This document shows, in pieces, positions 1 to 6,064 of a DNA stretch of 11,510 bases. The notes below the pieces were generated by a model. That model had not been told where the DNA came from and ran no database searches. It saw only the letters and a list, made by a program, of their open reading frames with translations. Position 1 is the stretch's first letter. The number at the start of each line of letters is the position of its first letter. A program made the translations under genes and the position numbers. Origin of the DNA: UBA6115 sp012514225 (GTDB lineage Bacteria > Bacillota > Clostridia > Christensenellales > Aristaeellaceae); assembly GCA_036756425.1 (NCBI GenBank), contig DAIOLC010000050.1:1-11510 (forward strand), read 5' to 3'.

Positions 1-96
1 GCCGCCCCCCGAAGCCCCCTGCATCATCGTCTGTAGTAAGGTTTTTTGACAGCCCGGGGGCCTCCGGGCGGAAGCCCTGTTTTTCGTTCTGCTGGG

Positions 97-102
97 TACA
101 AT
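97..102 (+). promoter_or_regulatory. Possible -10 element for the DHFR-like gene
   Basis: TACAAT lies 28 bases upstream of the start codon and fits a sigma-A -10 box. No good -35 hexamer sits 16-18 bases upstream of it. A perfect TTGACA at 46-51 is much too far away to pair with it. The assignment is therefore weak. Confidence 0.3.
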
Positions 103-129
103 CACCTCCACACGGAAAGGAGGGGTTCG

Positions 130-669
130 ATGGGACGGATTGCGGTGGCCATGTACCTGACGCTGGACGGCGTGATGGAGGCGCCGGCCTGGACAATGCC
201 CTACTGGGAGGAGCAGCTGTCCGACTTCCAGGATATGGCGCAGAAGGACGCGGACGCGCTGCTGCTGGGGCGCGTCACCTACCAGCAGTTCGCCGCCGCC
301 TGGCCGGACAGCCCGGACGAGGGCGCGGCTTACATGAACGGAATCGGGAAGTTCGTCCCCACGTCCACCCTGAAGGAGCCGGCGTGGAACGCGCGGTTCA
401 TCAAAAAGGACGCCCTGGCGGAAATCGGCAGGCTGCGCGACGCGAAGCGGCTGCTGGTCTACGGCTCCGGCCAGCTGGTCCGCGCGCTGTTTGAAGCGGG
501 GCTGGTGGACGAGTACCGGGAGATGGTGTTCCCGCTCATCGCGGGGAAGGGCAAAAAGCTGTTCCAGGGAGCGTCCGGCAGCCGCGCCTTTTCCCTCCTC
601 AGCAGCCAAAGCACGAAAAAGGGCGTGCTGCTGAACGTATACCGGCCGCAACCAGGAGGGATGCGGTAA
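130..669 (+). CDS. Dihydrofolate reductase family protein (RibD C-terminal fold)
   Basis: Predicted 179-residue cytosolic protein of the RibD C-terminal/DHFR-like superfamily (the YyaP/YwjB-like group). Members bind NAD(P)H and reduce pterin- or pyrimidine-like compounds, but most, including this one, have no assigned substrate. The sequence shows the usual order: an N-terminal beta strand with LTLDGVMEAP, then DALLLGRVTYQQFAAAWP, a middle VYGSGQLVRALFEAGLVDEY segment typical of the cofactor-binding half, and a late FPLIAGKGKKLF strand-loop. The ATG at 130 is chosen because AAGGAGG lies just upstream at 117-123; a longer reading from 46 would add 28 residues unlike the family. It is monocistronic and convergent with the ABC operon. 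It is not a canonical folA or ribD: it is too divergent for the first and lacks the deaminase half of the second. Substrate unknown. Confidence 0.85.
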   Translation: MGRIAVAMYLTLDGVMEAPAWTMPYWEEQLSDFQDMAQKDADALLLGRVTYQQFAAAWPDSPDEGAAYMNGIGKFVPTSTLKEPAWNARFIKKDALAEIGRLRDAKRLLVYGSGQLVRALFEAGLVDEYREMVFPLIAGKGKKLFQGASGSRAFSLLSSQSTKKGVLLNVYRPQPGGMR

Positions 670-678
670 ACGGCAAGG

Positions 679-739
679 GTATGCCCGCCGCCGGAACGAA
701 AGGAAGCGCCCGCGGACACTTCTTTCATTTCGGGCATAC
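679..739. terminator. Imperfect long hairpin between convergent genes
   Basis: GTATGCCCG at 679-687 is the exact reverse complement of CGGGCATAC at 731-739. Inside, GAAAGGAAG pairs with CTTCTTTC apart from one bulged base. On the plus strand GGGGGTTTCTCC follows, only a weak U-tract. It lies in the 120-base gap between two convergent genes and may end transcription in one or both directions. The long interior makes this uncertain. Confidence 0.4.
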
Positions 740-776
740 GGGGGGTTTCTCCGTCCCGTCCGCGCCCACAACCCTC

Positions 777-790
777 AGGCCACCGGGCCT
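777..790. repeat. Small inverted repeat at the ATPase gene stop
   Basis: AGGCC (777-781) and GGCCT (786-790) form a 5-bp stem with a 4-base loop overlapping the stop codon of the ABC ATPase gene. No U-tract follows on the minus strand, so it is not a standard terminator. Confidence 0.25.
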
Positions 791-1584
791 CAGCCCAGCA
801 GCATGCGGTCGTTGGCCGCCTCCTCGCCCGCCTTGCGGCTGAAGAGCTGGACCAGCTCCTCCACGCTCAGGTTTTTCTTGTCCCCGCCGTTCACGTCCAG
901 GATGATCTTGCCCTGGCTCATCATGATGAGGCGGTTGCCGTACTGGATGGCGTCGCGCATGTTGTGGGTGACCATCATGCAGGTCAGCTTCATCTCGCTG
1001 ATGAAGCGGTCGGAGAGGGAGAGCACCTTGCGGGCGGTCTTCGGGTCCAGCGCGGCGGTGTGCTCGTCCAGCAGCAGCAGCTTGGGCGCGTTGAGGGTGG
1101 CCATCAGGAGGGTCAGCGCCTGCCGCTGGCCGCCGGAGAGCAGCCGTACCTTGACGGCCATCCTGTCCTCCAGCCCCAGTTCCAGCGCGGCCAGCTTTTC
1201 CCGAAACTGCGCCCGCTCCCTGGCGGTGACGCCCCAGGACAGGCCGCGGGGCTTGCCCCGGCGGTTGGCCAGCGCCAGGTTTTCCTCGATTTCCATGTCC
1301 GCCGCCGTGCCCATCAGGGGGTCCTGGAAGACGCGTCCCAGGTATTTGGCGCGCTTGTGCTCCGGCAGCCGGTCCAGCCCGACGCCGTCGAGCACGATGC
1401 TGCCGGCCTCCTGGCGGAAGACGCCGGCGACGCAGTTGAGCAGCGTGGACTTGCCCGCGCCGTTGCCGCCGATGACGGTGACGAAGTCGCCCGGCCGCAG
1501 GTGCAGGCTGACGTTGTCCAGCGCCAGCTTTTCGTTGATGGTGCCGGGGTTGAAGACCTTGGTCAGGCGGTCAACCTTCAGCAT
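790..1584 (-). CDS. ABC transporter ATP-binding protein, TrpZ/COG1101 family
   Basis: Predicted 264-residue ATPase that powers the importer encoded with the upstream permease and binding protein. All nucleotide-binding motifs are present in order: Walker A GGNGAGKST (39-47), Q-loop Gln87 in VFQDP, signature LSGGQ (149-153), Walker B LLLLDE (169-174), D-loop ALDP (178-181) and H-loop His207 in VTHN. The residue after the catalytic Glu is His (LLLDEHTAALDP) rather than the common Pro; as far as I know this is usual in the COG1101 group and helps place it there. The ATG at 1584 is preceded by GGAGG at about 1595, and the gene overlaps the permease stop by 14 bases, indicating translational coupling. 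It is the last gene of the T-box-controlled operon. It may also energise import for the orphan binding protein at 5011-5997. Confidence 0.93.
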   Translation of the reverse strand: MLKVDRLTKVFNPGTINEKLALDNVSLHLRPGDFVTVIGGNGAGKSTLLNCVAGVFRQEAGSIVLDGVGLDRLPEHKRAKYLGRVFQDPLMGTAADMEIEENLALANRRGKPRGLSWGVTARERAQFREKLAALELGLEDRMAVKVRLLSGGQRQALTLLMATLNAPKLLLLDEHTAALDPKTARKVLSLSDRFISEMKLTCMMVTHNMRDAIQYGNRLIMMSQGKIILDVNGGDKKNLSVEELVQLFSRKAGEEAANDRMLLG

Positions 1585-2482
1585 GGTTCTTCCTCCCCAC
1601 CAGGCCCGCGCGCAGCGTGTCGCGCAGGTCCTTCATCCTCGGCAGGGCCAGCGCCAGGGCGACCGTGATGGCCGTGAACAGCTTCAGGTCGTCCGCCGCC
1701 ATGCCCAGGCGCAGCACCAGGGCGATGATGACCCGGTAGGTGATGGCGCCGAATATCATCGACAGCAGGCGGCTGAAGAAGTTCCGCTTGCCGAAGAGCA
1801 CCTCGCCGATGATGAGGCTGGCCAGGCCGATGACGATGGCCCCGGTGCCCATCTGCACGTCCGCGTAGTTCTGCGACTGGGCGATGAGCCCGCCGGACAG
1901 GGAGACCAGGGCGTTGGCCAGCATCAGGCCGATGACGATGGTGGTGTCCGTGTGGATGCCCTGGGCGCGCACCATGTTGGGGTTGTTGCCGGTCGCCCGG
2001 ATGGCGCTGCCGATTTCGGTGCCGAAGAACCAGTACAGCGCCCCCACCACGAAGAGGGACAGCAGCCCCCCCAGCAAAATGACGGAGCCGGTTTTATCCA
2101 GCCCCGTCAGGCCGCCCAGCAGAGAATAGACGGTGGTCATGCGCAGCAGGGACACGTTGGCCATGCCCATGACCCGGAGGTTGACCGAGTACAGGGCGAT
2201 CATGGTGAGGATGCCGGAAATCAGCGCCGGAATCCGCAGCTTGGTGTGAAGGAGCCCGGTCACCAGCCCCGCGCCCATGCCCGCCAGGAAGGAGACCAGC
2301 AGCGCCAGGTAAGGGTCCGCGCCGCCGGAAATCAGGCGCGCGCAGACCGCCGCGCCCAGGGTGATGGAGCCCTCCACCGTCAGGTCTGCCACGTCCAGCA
2401 CGCGGTAGGAGATGTACACGCCGATGGTCATGATGGACCACAGCAGGCCCAGGGAAAGGGCGCCCAGCAGGATTTGTTCCAC
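1571..2482 (-). CDS. ABC transporter permease, TrpY/COG4120 family
   Basis: Predicted 303-residue integral membrane protein of the branched-chain-permease-like superfamily (COG4120), the transmembrane subunit of TrpXYZ-type amino acid importers. About eight to nine hydrophobic segments are visible, starting with residues 4-28 and ending with FTAITVALALALP near the C-terminus. The hydrophilic stretch GNNPNMVRAQGI (165-176) is the family's conserved cytoplasmic loop that contacts the ATPase. The start is GTG at 2482, supported by GGAGGAAAC immediately upstream; no better ATG exists. It is separated from the binding-protein stop by 48 bases containing a strong hairpin, and overlaps the ATPase gene downstream. 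Aromatic amino acid import is inferred from the Tyr-type T-box upstream, not from residues in this protein. Confidence 0.9.
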   Translation of the reverse strand: MEQILLGALSLGLLWSIMTIGVYISYRVLDVADLTVEGSITLGAAVCARLISGGADPYLALLVSFLAGMGAGLVTGLLHTKLRIPALISGILTMIALYSVNLRVMGMANVSLLRMTTVYSLLGGLTGLDKTGSVILLGGLLSLFVVGALYWFFGTEIGSAIRATGNNPNMVRAQGIHTDTTIVIGLMLANALVSLSGGLIAQSQNYADVQMGTGAIVIGLASLIIGEVLFGKRNFFSRLLSMIFGAITYRVIIALVLRLGMAADDLKLFTAITVALALALPRMKDLRDTLRAGLVGRKNHAEG

Positions 2483-2492
2483 GTTTCCTCCG

Positions 2493-2522
2493 CCGCCCGC
2501 CCGGGAAACCCCGGGCGGGCGG
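2493..2522 (-). repeat. Perfect 13-bp stem-loop between binding protein and permease genes
   Basis: CCGCCCGCCCGGG (2493-2505) and CCCGGGCGGGCGG (2510-2522) are exact reverse complements around a 4-base loop. On the transcribed minus strand the stem is followed directly by the permease ribosome binding site and no U-run, so it is not a standard terminator. Such all-GC stems after a binding-protein gene usually protect the upstream mRNA or attenuate the downstream genes, giving more binding protein than permease. That role is inferred. Confidence 0.7.
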
Positions 2523-2530
2523 AACGCTCC

Positions 2531-3490
2531 TTAGATTTCTTCCGCGAAGGGCAGCAAATCGGCGGGGATTTCCAGGCCGATCCTGTCCATGAAGGTTTTG
2601 TTGACCAGGTAGGTGAACTCGCTCTGGCGCTGGATGGGCATCTCGGAGACCTTGGCCTCCCCGCGCAGCAGCTGCGCGGCCATCTTGCCCGTCTGGACGC
2701 CCAGGTTGAAGTAGCTGATGCCCAGGGTGAAGGTGCCGCCGCCGCGGACGATGCCCTCCTCGCCGCAGGCGATGGGGATGTTGCGGCTGAGCGCTTCCTC
2801 CGCCACCAGGGAGATAGAGGAGGCGATGATGTTGTCGGTGGGCACGTAGAGCACGTCGCACTGGGACAGCACGCTGACCGCCGCCTGCTGCACGTCGTTG
2901 GAGTTGTTGACGGTGACCTCCACCACCTTGAGCCCCAGCTTTTCCGCTTCCTGCCGGGCGAGGTCGGCCTGCAGCTGGGAGTTGACCTCGCTGGAGGTGT
3001 AGAGCAGGCCCAGGGTCGCGGCCTCCGGCACCAGCCGCTTCACCATGGCGATCTGGTCGGCGACGGGGTTCATGTCCGTGGTGCCCGACACGTTGAAGCC
3101 CGGGGCCTCGTTGCTTTCGACCAGTTTGGCGGCGACGTAGTCCGTGACCGCGGTGCCCAGGATGGGGATGGTCTCGGTCTTGCCGGCCAGCGCCTGCACG
3201 GAGGGCGTGGCGATGCCCAGCACCAGGTCGGCCTTCTGGGCGATGAAGCTGTCGGCGACGCTGGCGTTGATGTCCTGGCTGCCCTGCCCGTTCTGGTAGT
3301 CCAGGCGGACGGTTTCCCCGTCCACGAAGCCCTCGTCCTTCAGGCCCTGGATGAAGCCCTCCCGGGCCGCGTCCAGCGCGGGATGCTGCACGTACTGGAG
3401 GATGCCCACCAGGGGCAGCTCCTGGGCGTAGACGGGCATCACCATCGCCAGCGCCAGCAGCAGGGACAGAATCGCGAACCGTTTTTTCAT
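2531..3490 (-). CDS. ABC transporter substrate-binding protein, TrpX/COG2984 family (copy 1)
   Basis: Predicted 319-residue extracytoplasmic binding protein that captures the substrate for the permease/ATPase pair downstream. It has an N-terminal signal peptide (MKKRF, then a hydrophobic core) with a likely type I cleavage after Ala22 (VYA-QE); no lipobox cysteine is present. Family landmarks are VGILQYVQHPALDAAREGF near the mature N-terminus, ATPSVQA, GTAVTDYVAAKLV, GTTDMNPV, YTSSEVNSQ, TVNNSNDVQQA and VPTDN. The ATG at 3490 is preferred over GTG at 3517 because AAAGGAGG lies eight bases before it, inside the longer reading. It is the first gene of the operon, directly behind a T-box leader whose specifier reads UAC. 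It is closely similar to the protein at 5011-5997 over its whole length. Likely ligand is an aromatic amino acid, probably tyrosine, by inference from the riboswitch. Confidence 0.9.
   Translation of the reverse strand: MKKRFAILSLLLALAMVMPVYAQELPLVGILQYVQHPALDAAREGFIQGLKDEGFVDGETVRLDYQNGQGSQDINASVADSFIAQKADLVLGIATPSVQALAGKTETIPILGTAVTDYVAAKLVESNEAPGFNVSGTTDMNPVADQIAMVKRLVPEAATLGLLYTSSEVNSQLQADLARQEAEKLGLKVVEVTVNNSNDVQQAAVSVLSQCDVLYVPTDNIIASSISLVAEEALSRNIPIACGEEGIVRGGGTFTLGISYFNLGVQTGKMAAQLLRGEAKVSEMPIQRQSEFTYLVNKTFMDRIGLEIPADLLPFAEEI
2881..2921. repeat. 41-bp exact direct repeat, copy 1
   Basis: This stretch inside the first binding-protein gene is identical to 5382-5422 in the second, covering the codons for the TVNNSNDVQQA region. 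A further 29-bp identity lies about 50 bases on, beginning near 2975 and 5476. Recombination between the copies would delete the deacetylase gene and fuse the two binding proteins. Confidence 0.85.
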
Positions 3491-3522
3491 CCTGAGGTCC
3501 TCCTTTGTCGATGTCACTCCCT

Positions 3523-3553
3523 AAAAAAGACGCCCCCTGCATTGCAGAGGGCG
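3523..3553 (-). terminator. Intrinsic terminator of T-box 1
   Basis: CGCCCTCTGC and GCAGGGGGCG (one G-U pair) form a 10-bp stem with a 3-base loop, followed on the minus strand by TCTTTTTT. This is the alternative structure to the antiterminator of the T-box. It sits 33 bases upstream of the binding-protein start, so it decides whether the operon is transcribed. Confidence 0.93.
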
Positions 3554-3771
3554 GGAGATCCGCGGTACCACCTCGATTTTCCGTCCGAAGACGGCTCAAC
3601 GGCAACCATCATTGCCTTCCCTTGTAACGGTGGGATTCCGGCGCGGCCTACTCGGTTCAGCCTGCGGCTCGAGGGATGTACTCGCGCTCCTGTCCCCTGC
3701 TGCCTCGCACCGGCCGGCAGTTCTCTTGAAGGGAGGGGGAGGGCTACCTGTTCCCCGTCGACGCCTTTGAT
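3523..3771 (-). promoter_or_regulatory. T-box riboswitch, Tyr-type specifier (UAC)
   Basis: Leader RNA that senses uncharged tRNA and allows read-through into the ABC operon. The antiterminator motif AGGTGGTACCGCGG is at 3573-3560. It is preceded by a UUCG-capped hairpin (3581-3594) and a GGCAA/UUGCC hairpin (3601-3616), and followed by the terminator at 3523-3553. Stem I runs from about 3760 to 3669, closed by GGGA and CGA pairing with UCCC and UCG, with an AGAGA apical element. On its descending side GAG-UAC-AUCCC places UAC at 3680-3678, followed by A, the base commonly found after a specifier. UAC is a tyrosine codon. The assignment is by comparison with known leaders and the second copy at 6036-6282; a fold was not computed. 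Confidence 0.93.
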
Positions 3772-3780
3772 ACGCGTATC
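3769..3780. repeat. 12-bp perfect palindrome overlapping the -10 region
   Basis: GATACGCGTATC is a perfect palindrome covering the end of the putative -10 element and the expected transcription start of T-box 1. It may be an operator or a small hairpin at the 5' end of the leader RNA; chance cannot be excluded. Confidence 0.4.
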
Positions 3781-3807
3781 CTACCTTCGGCGGCGGGGCG
3801 GGCTCAA
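3778..3807 (-). promoter_or_regulatory. Promoter of the T-box 1 / ABC importer operon
   Basis: TTGAGC (3807-3802) and TAGGAT (3783-3778) are separated by 18 bases and lie just upstream of stem I, predicting a start near 3771. The same arrangement, TTGAAG - 18 bases - TATGAT, precedes T-box 2 at the equivalent position, which strengthens both calls. Confidence 0.65.
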
Positions 3808-3815
3808 TGTCATTT

Positions 3816-3834
3816 CCGGCCGAATAATGGCCGG
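3816..3834. repeat. Inverted repeat between divergent promoters
   Basis: CCGGCC (3816-3821) and GGCCGG (3829-3834) are reverse complements around a 7-base loop. It lies upstream of the -35 of the minus-strand T-box promoter and of the plus-strand deacetylase promoter. It may be a regulator site serving both; no protein can be assigned. Confidence 0.35.
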
Positions 3835-3877
3835 ATGCATCGAAACAGGGTGAAATACAAATCGAAAACAGGGTTTG

Positions 3878-3906
3878 TTGACAGGGTTTGCCGGCGCGGG
3901 TATCAT
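3878..3906 (+). promoter_or_regulatory. Near-consensus sigma-A promoter of the deacetylase gene
   Basis: TTGACA (3878-3883), a 17-base spacer and TATCAT (3901-3906) match the housekeeping consensus closely. The predicted start is near 3913, leaving a very short leader with the AAGGAGG ribosome binding site at 3917-3923. The gene is therefore probably expressed constitutively and strongly. Confidence 0.8.
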
Positions 3907-3927
3907 CAGGCGGAACAAGGAGGCCGT

Positions 3928-4953
3928 ATGCGGAAAGCCCTGTCCCTGGCACTGTGCGCCCTGGCGCTGCTGGCGCTGTTGCTCCCCCCGGCCGGCGCCG
4001 CCGCCGAGGGGGCGTTTCCCGCCGTGGTCGCCAAGGGGCCGCTGCACCTGCGCAAGGAGCCCGACAAGGGCGCCGCCTCCCTGGGGCGCTACCCCACCGG
4101 CACGCAGCTGGCGGCGCTGGCGGACGCGGGGGACTTTTGCCGCGTGCGGATGAAGGACGGCCGGGAAGGCTACATGATGAAGGCCTACCTGGACTTTCCC
4201 CAGGGCCTGCCGCCCCGGGAGGTGGTCACGCCGACCCCCGCCCCCACCCCGGATTTGACCCGGCACAACGCGCTGCTGCGCGGCATCGACCCGAACCGGC
4301 CGATGGTCGCCCTGACCTTCGACGACGGGCCGCAGCCCTCCTCGGAGAAGGTGCTCGCGGCGCTGGACCGCTTCGGCGCCCGCGCCACCTTTTTCATCCT
4401 GGGCAAGAACATCGCGGGCAACGAGGAGACGCTGCGGAGAATCGCCCAAAGCGGGCACGAGCTGGGCACGCACTCCTGGTCCCACCCCAACTTCACCAAG
4501 GTGTCCGCGTCGGTGGTCGAGTCCCAGACCCGGCGCACGATGGACAAGGTGTTTGAAGTCACCGGGCTGACGCCCCGTATAATGCGCCCGCCCTACGGCG
4601 CGACCAACCGCATTTCCCGCCGGCCGCTGGCCCAGATGGGGCTGCCCATCATCCTGTGGCGGGTGGACTCCCTGGACTGGAAGACCCGCAGCGCCAGCCA
4701 GATTGTGTCCACGGTCCGGGAGAAGGTGTCAAACGGCGCCATCGTCCTGATGCACGACGTCTGGGAGTCCACTGCCCTGGCGCTGGAGACCCTGCTGCCG
4801 GAGCTGGCGGAGAAGGGCTACCAGTTCGTCACCGTGTCGGAGCTGTTCTCCTTCCGGAACGAGCCGGTCAAGGCCGGGTGGGAGTACAGCTCGCTGGACG
4901 TGAAGAACATCCAGCCCGGGCTGACCCCGGCGCCGCCCAGCCCGGCGCCCTGA
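3928..4953 (+). CDS. Secreted SH3b-domain polysaccharide deacetylase (NodB family)
   Basis: Predicted 341-residue exported enzyme that removes acetyl groups from N-acetylated cell-wall sugars, most likely peptidoglycan. A signal peptide covers about residues 1-26. A bacterial SH3-like domain follows (about 28-90, with LHLRKEPDKGAASLGRYPTG), then a Pro/Thr linker (about 99-113) and the NodB domain (about 124-308). Catalytic motifs are intact: TFDDGP (130-135, base Asp132 and metal Asp133), HSWSHP with metal His182 and His186, RPPYG (220-224), WRVDSLDW and LMHD (274-277). The C-terminus is a short Pro-rich tail. The ATG at 3928 follows AAGGAGG by four bases and begins exactly at the signal peptide. 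It is transcribed alone, divergent from the importer operon and convergent with the second binding-protein gene, so its position between the two paralogues looks incidental. Substrate is inferred from the domain architecture. Confidence 0.92.
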   Translation: MRKALSLALCALALLALLLPPAGAAAEGAFPAVVAKGPLHLRKEPDKGAASLGRYPTGTQLAALADAGDFCRVRMKDGREGYMMKAYLDFPQGLPPREVVTPTPAPTPDLTRHNALLRGIDPNRPMVALTFDDGPQPSSEKVLAALDRFGARATFFILGKNIAGNEETLRRIAQSGHELGTHSWSHPNFTKVSASVVESQTRRTMDKVFEVTGLTPRIMRPPYGATNRISRRPLAQMGLPIILWRVDSLDWKTRSASQIVSTVREKVSNGAIVLMHDVWESTALALETLLPELAEKGYQFVTVSELFSFRNEPVKAGWEYSSLDVKNIQPGLTPAPPSPAP

Positions 4954-4974
4954 AGGGAATCGAAGCACAAGGCG

Positions 4975-5009
4975 GCCGCGCCGGAGGGAAGCCCCCCGGC
5001 GCGGCTTTT
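4975..5009 (+). terminator. Intrinsic terminator after the deacetylase gene
   Basis: GCCGCGCCGG (4975-4984) pairs perfectly with CCGGCGCGGC (4996-5005), with a further GGG/CCC inside after one mismatch, followed by TTTT. It lies between convergent genes. On the minus strand it lacks a U-tail but could still slow polymerase leaving the gene at 5011-5997. Confidence 0.85.
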
Positions 5010-5010
5010 C

Positions 5011-5997
5011 TCACGGGCTGGGGGAGGTGGCGACCGCCGTCTCCTCGGCGTAGGGCAGCAGGTCCTCGGGAATCACGATGCCCATCGCGTCGCAGGCGGT
5101 CTTGTTGATGTAGTAGGTCAGGTTCTCCTGCTGTTCCACCGGCATCCCGGACACGTCCGCGCCCCGCAGGACGCGCGCGGCCATCCGGCCGGTCTGCTCG
5201 CCCAGCTTGTAGTAGTCGATGGCCAGGGTGAAGTTGCCGCCCTGGCGGACCATGTTGGCCTCGCCCGCGACGACGGGCACCTTTTTGGCGATGGCCGCCT
5301 CGTACACGATGGGCATGGCGGAGGCCAGGATGTTGTCCGTGGGGATGTACAGCGCGTCGCTCTCGGCCACGATGGCGGTCACCGCCTGCTGCACGTCGTT
5401 GGAGTTGTTGACGGTGACCTCCTTCCAGGACAGCCCCAGGCGCTCGATTTCCGCCTTGGCCAGCCTGGCCTGGATCTGGGAGTTGACCTCGCTGGAGGTG
5501 TAGATGAGCCCGACGGTCTTCACCCCCGGGACCAGGCGCTGGATCATGCCGATCTGCGCCTCCACGGGGTTCATGTCGGTGGTGCCGGTCACGTTGTAGC
5601 CGGGCGCCTCGTTGCTCTTGACCAGCTTGGCCTCCACGTAGTCGGTGATGGCGGTGCCCAGCACCGGGATGGTCTCGGTCTTGCCGGCGACCGCCTGGGC
5701 GGAGGGCGTGGCCACGGCCAGGATGAGGTCCACCTTGGCGCCCACGAAGTAGTCGGCGATGCTGGCGAGCACGTCCTGGTTGCCCTGGGCGTTGCGGTAG
5801 TCCACCGTCATGTTCTGCCCGTCCACGTAGCCTTCCTCGGCCAGCGCCTTCAGAAAGCCGTCCCGCGCCGCGTCCAGCGCGTCGTGGTTGACAATCTGGA
5901 TGATGCCGACGACCGGCCGGATCTGGTCCGCAAAGGCCGGCAGCACCATTAGTATCAGGGTCAGGGTCATCACCAGGGCCAGGGTCAGCTTCTTCAT
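5011..5997 (-). CDS. Orphan ABC substrate-binding protein, TrpX/COG2984 family (copy 2)
   Basis: Predicted 328-residue exported binding protein, paralogous to the one at 2531-3490. Shared segments include VGI.Q.V.H.ALDAAR.GF, ATPS.QA.AGKTETIP, SNEAPG.NV.GTTDMNPV, YTSSEVNSQ and TVNNSNDVQQA; by eye well over half of the residues match. The signal peptide has a likely cleavage after Ala23 (AFA-DQ) and no lipobox Cys. The ATG at 5997 follows GGAGGAAACCGTC. A short Thr/Ser/Pro tail after YAEET is absent from copy 1. No permease or ATPase gene follows, only a terminator hairpin shared with the convergent deacetylase gene. It has its own promoter and T-box with specifier UUC (Phe). It most likely delivers phenylalanine or another aromatic amino acid to the permease/ATPase pair encoded 2.5 kb downstream; this is inference. 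Confidence 0.9.
   Translation of the reverse strand: MKKLTLALVMTLTLILMVLPAFADQIRPVVGIIQIVNHDALDAARDGFLKALAEEGYVDGQNMTVDYRNAQGNQDVLASIADYFVGAKVDLILAVATPSAQAVAGKTETIPVLGTAITDYVEAKLVKSNEAPGYNVTGTTDMNPVEAQIGMIQRLVPGVKTVGLIYTSSEVNSQIQARLAKAEIERLGLSWKEVTVNNSNDVQQAVTAIVAESDALYIPTDNILASAMPIVYEAAIAKKVPVVAGEANMVRQGGNFTLAIDYYKLGEQTGRMAARVLRGADVSGMPVEQQENLTYYINKTACDAMGIVIPEDLLPYAEETAVATSPSP
5382..5422. repeat. 41-bp exact direct repeat, copy 2
   Basis: Identical to 2881-2921 and in the same orientation, inside the orphan binding-protein gene. The identity reflects recent duplication, gene conversion or strong constraint on this part of the ligand-binding cleft. Confidence 0.85.
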
Positions 5998-6035
5998 GAC
6001 GGTTTCCTCCTTGGCTTGATATCGTCCATCTGTAC

Positions 6036-6064
6036 AAAAACGCCCCCTGCGCTTGCAGAGGGCG
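6036..6064 (-). terminator. Intrinsic terminator of T-box 2
   Basis: CGCCCTCTGC and GCAGGGGGCG form a 10-bp stem with a 4-base AAGC loop, followed on the minus strand by TTTTT. The stem is identical to that of T-box 1; only the loop and the U-run differ. It lies 38 bases upstream of the start codon it controls. Confidence 0.93.

Noticed and set aside
46..51. Perfect TTGACA near the window start
   Set aside because: No -10-like hexamer lies 16-18 bases downstream, and the TACAAT at 97-102 is 45 bases away, so it is not called as a promoter -35.
46..129. N-terminal extension of the DHFR-like protein from 46
   Set aside because: The ATG at 130 has a strong ribosome binding site and matches the family N-terminus; the extension does not look like protein sequence.
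3677..3680. Trp (UGG) specifier expected for a TrpXYZ-type importer
   Set aside because: No UGG lies at the specifier position of either leader; the aligned triplets are UAC and UUC.
3816..3834. CCGGCC/GGCCGG hairpin as a terminator
   Set aside because: No U-run follows on either strand, and it lies between divergent promoters where no transcript is expected to end.
803..3853. Open plus-strand frame of 1016 codons
   Set aside because: It runs antisense to the complete ABC operon, has low-complexity His/Gln/Arg-rich composition and no ribosome binding site. It is a shadow of GC-rich minus-strand genes.
5011..5997. Copy 2 binding protein as a decaying pseudogene
   Set aside because: The frame, signal peptide, ribosome binding site, promoter and T-box are all intact and the conserved family segments are kept.
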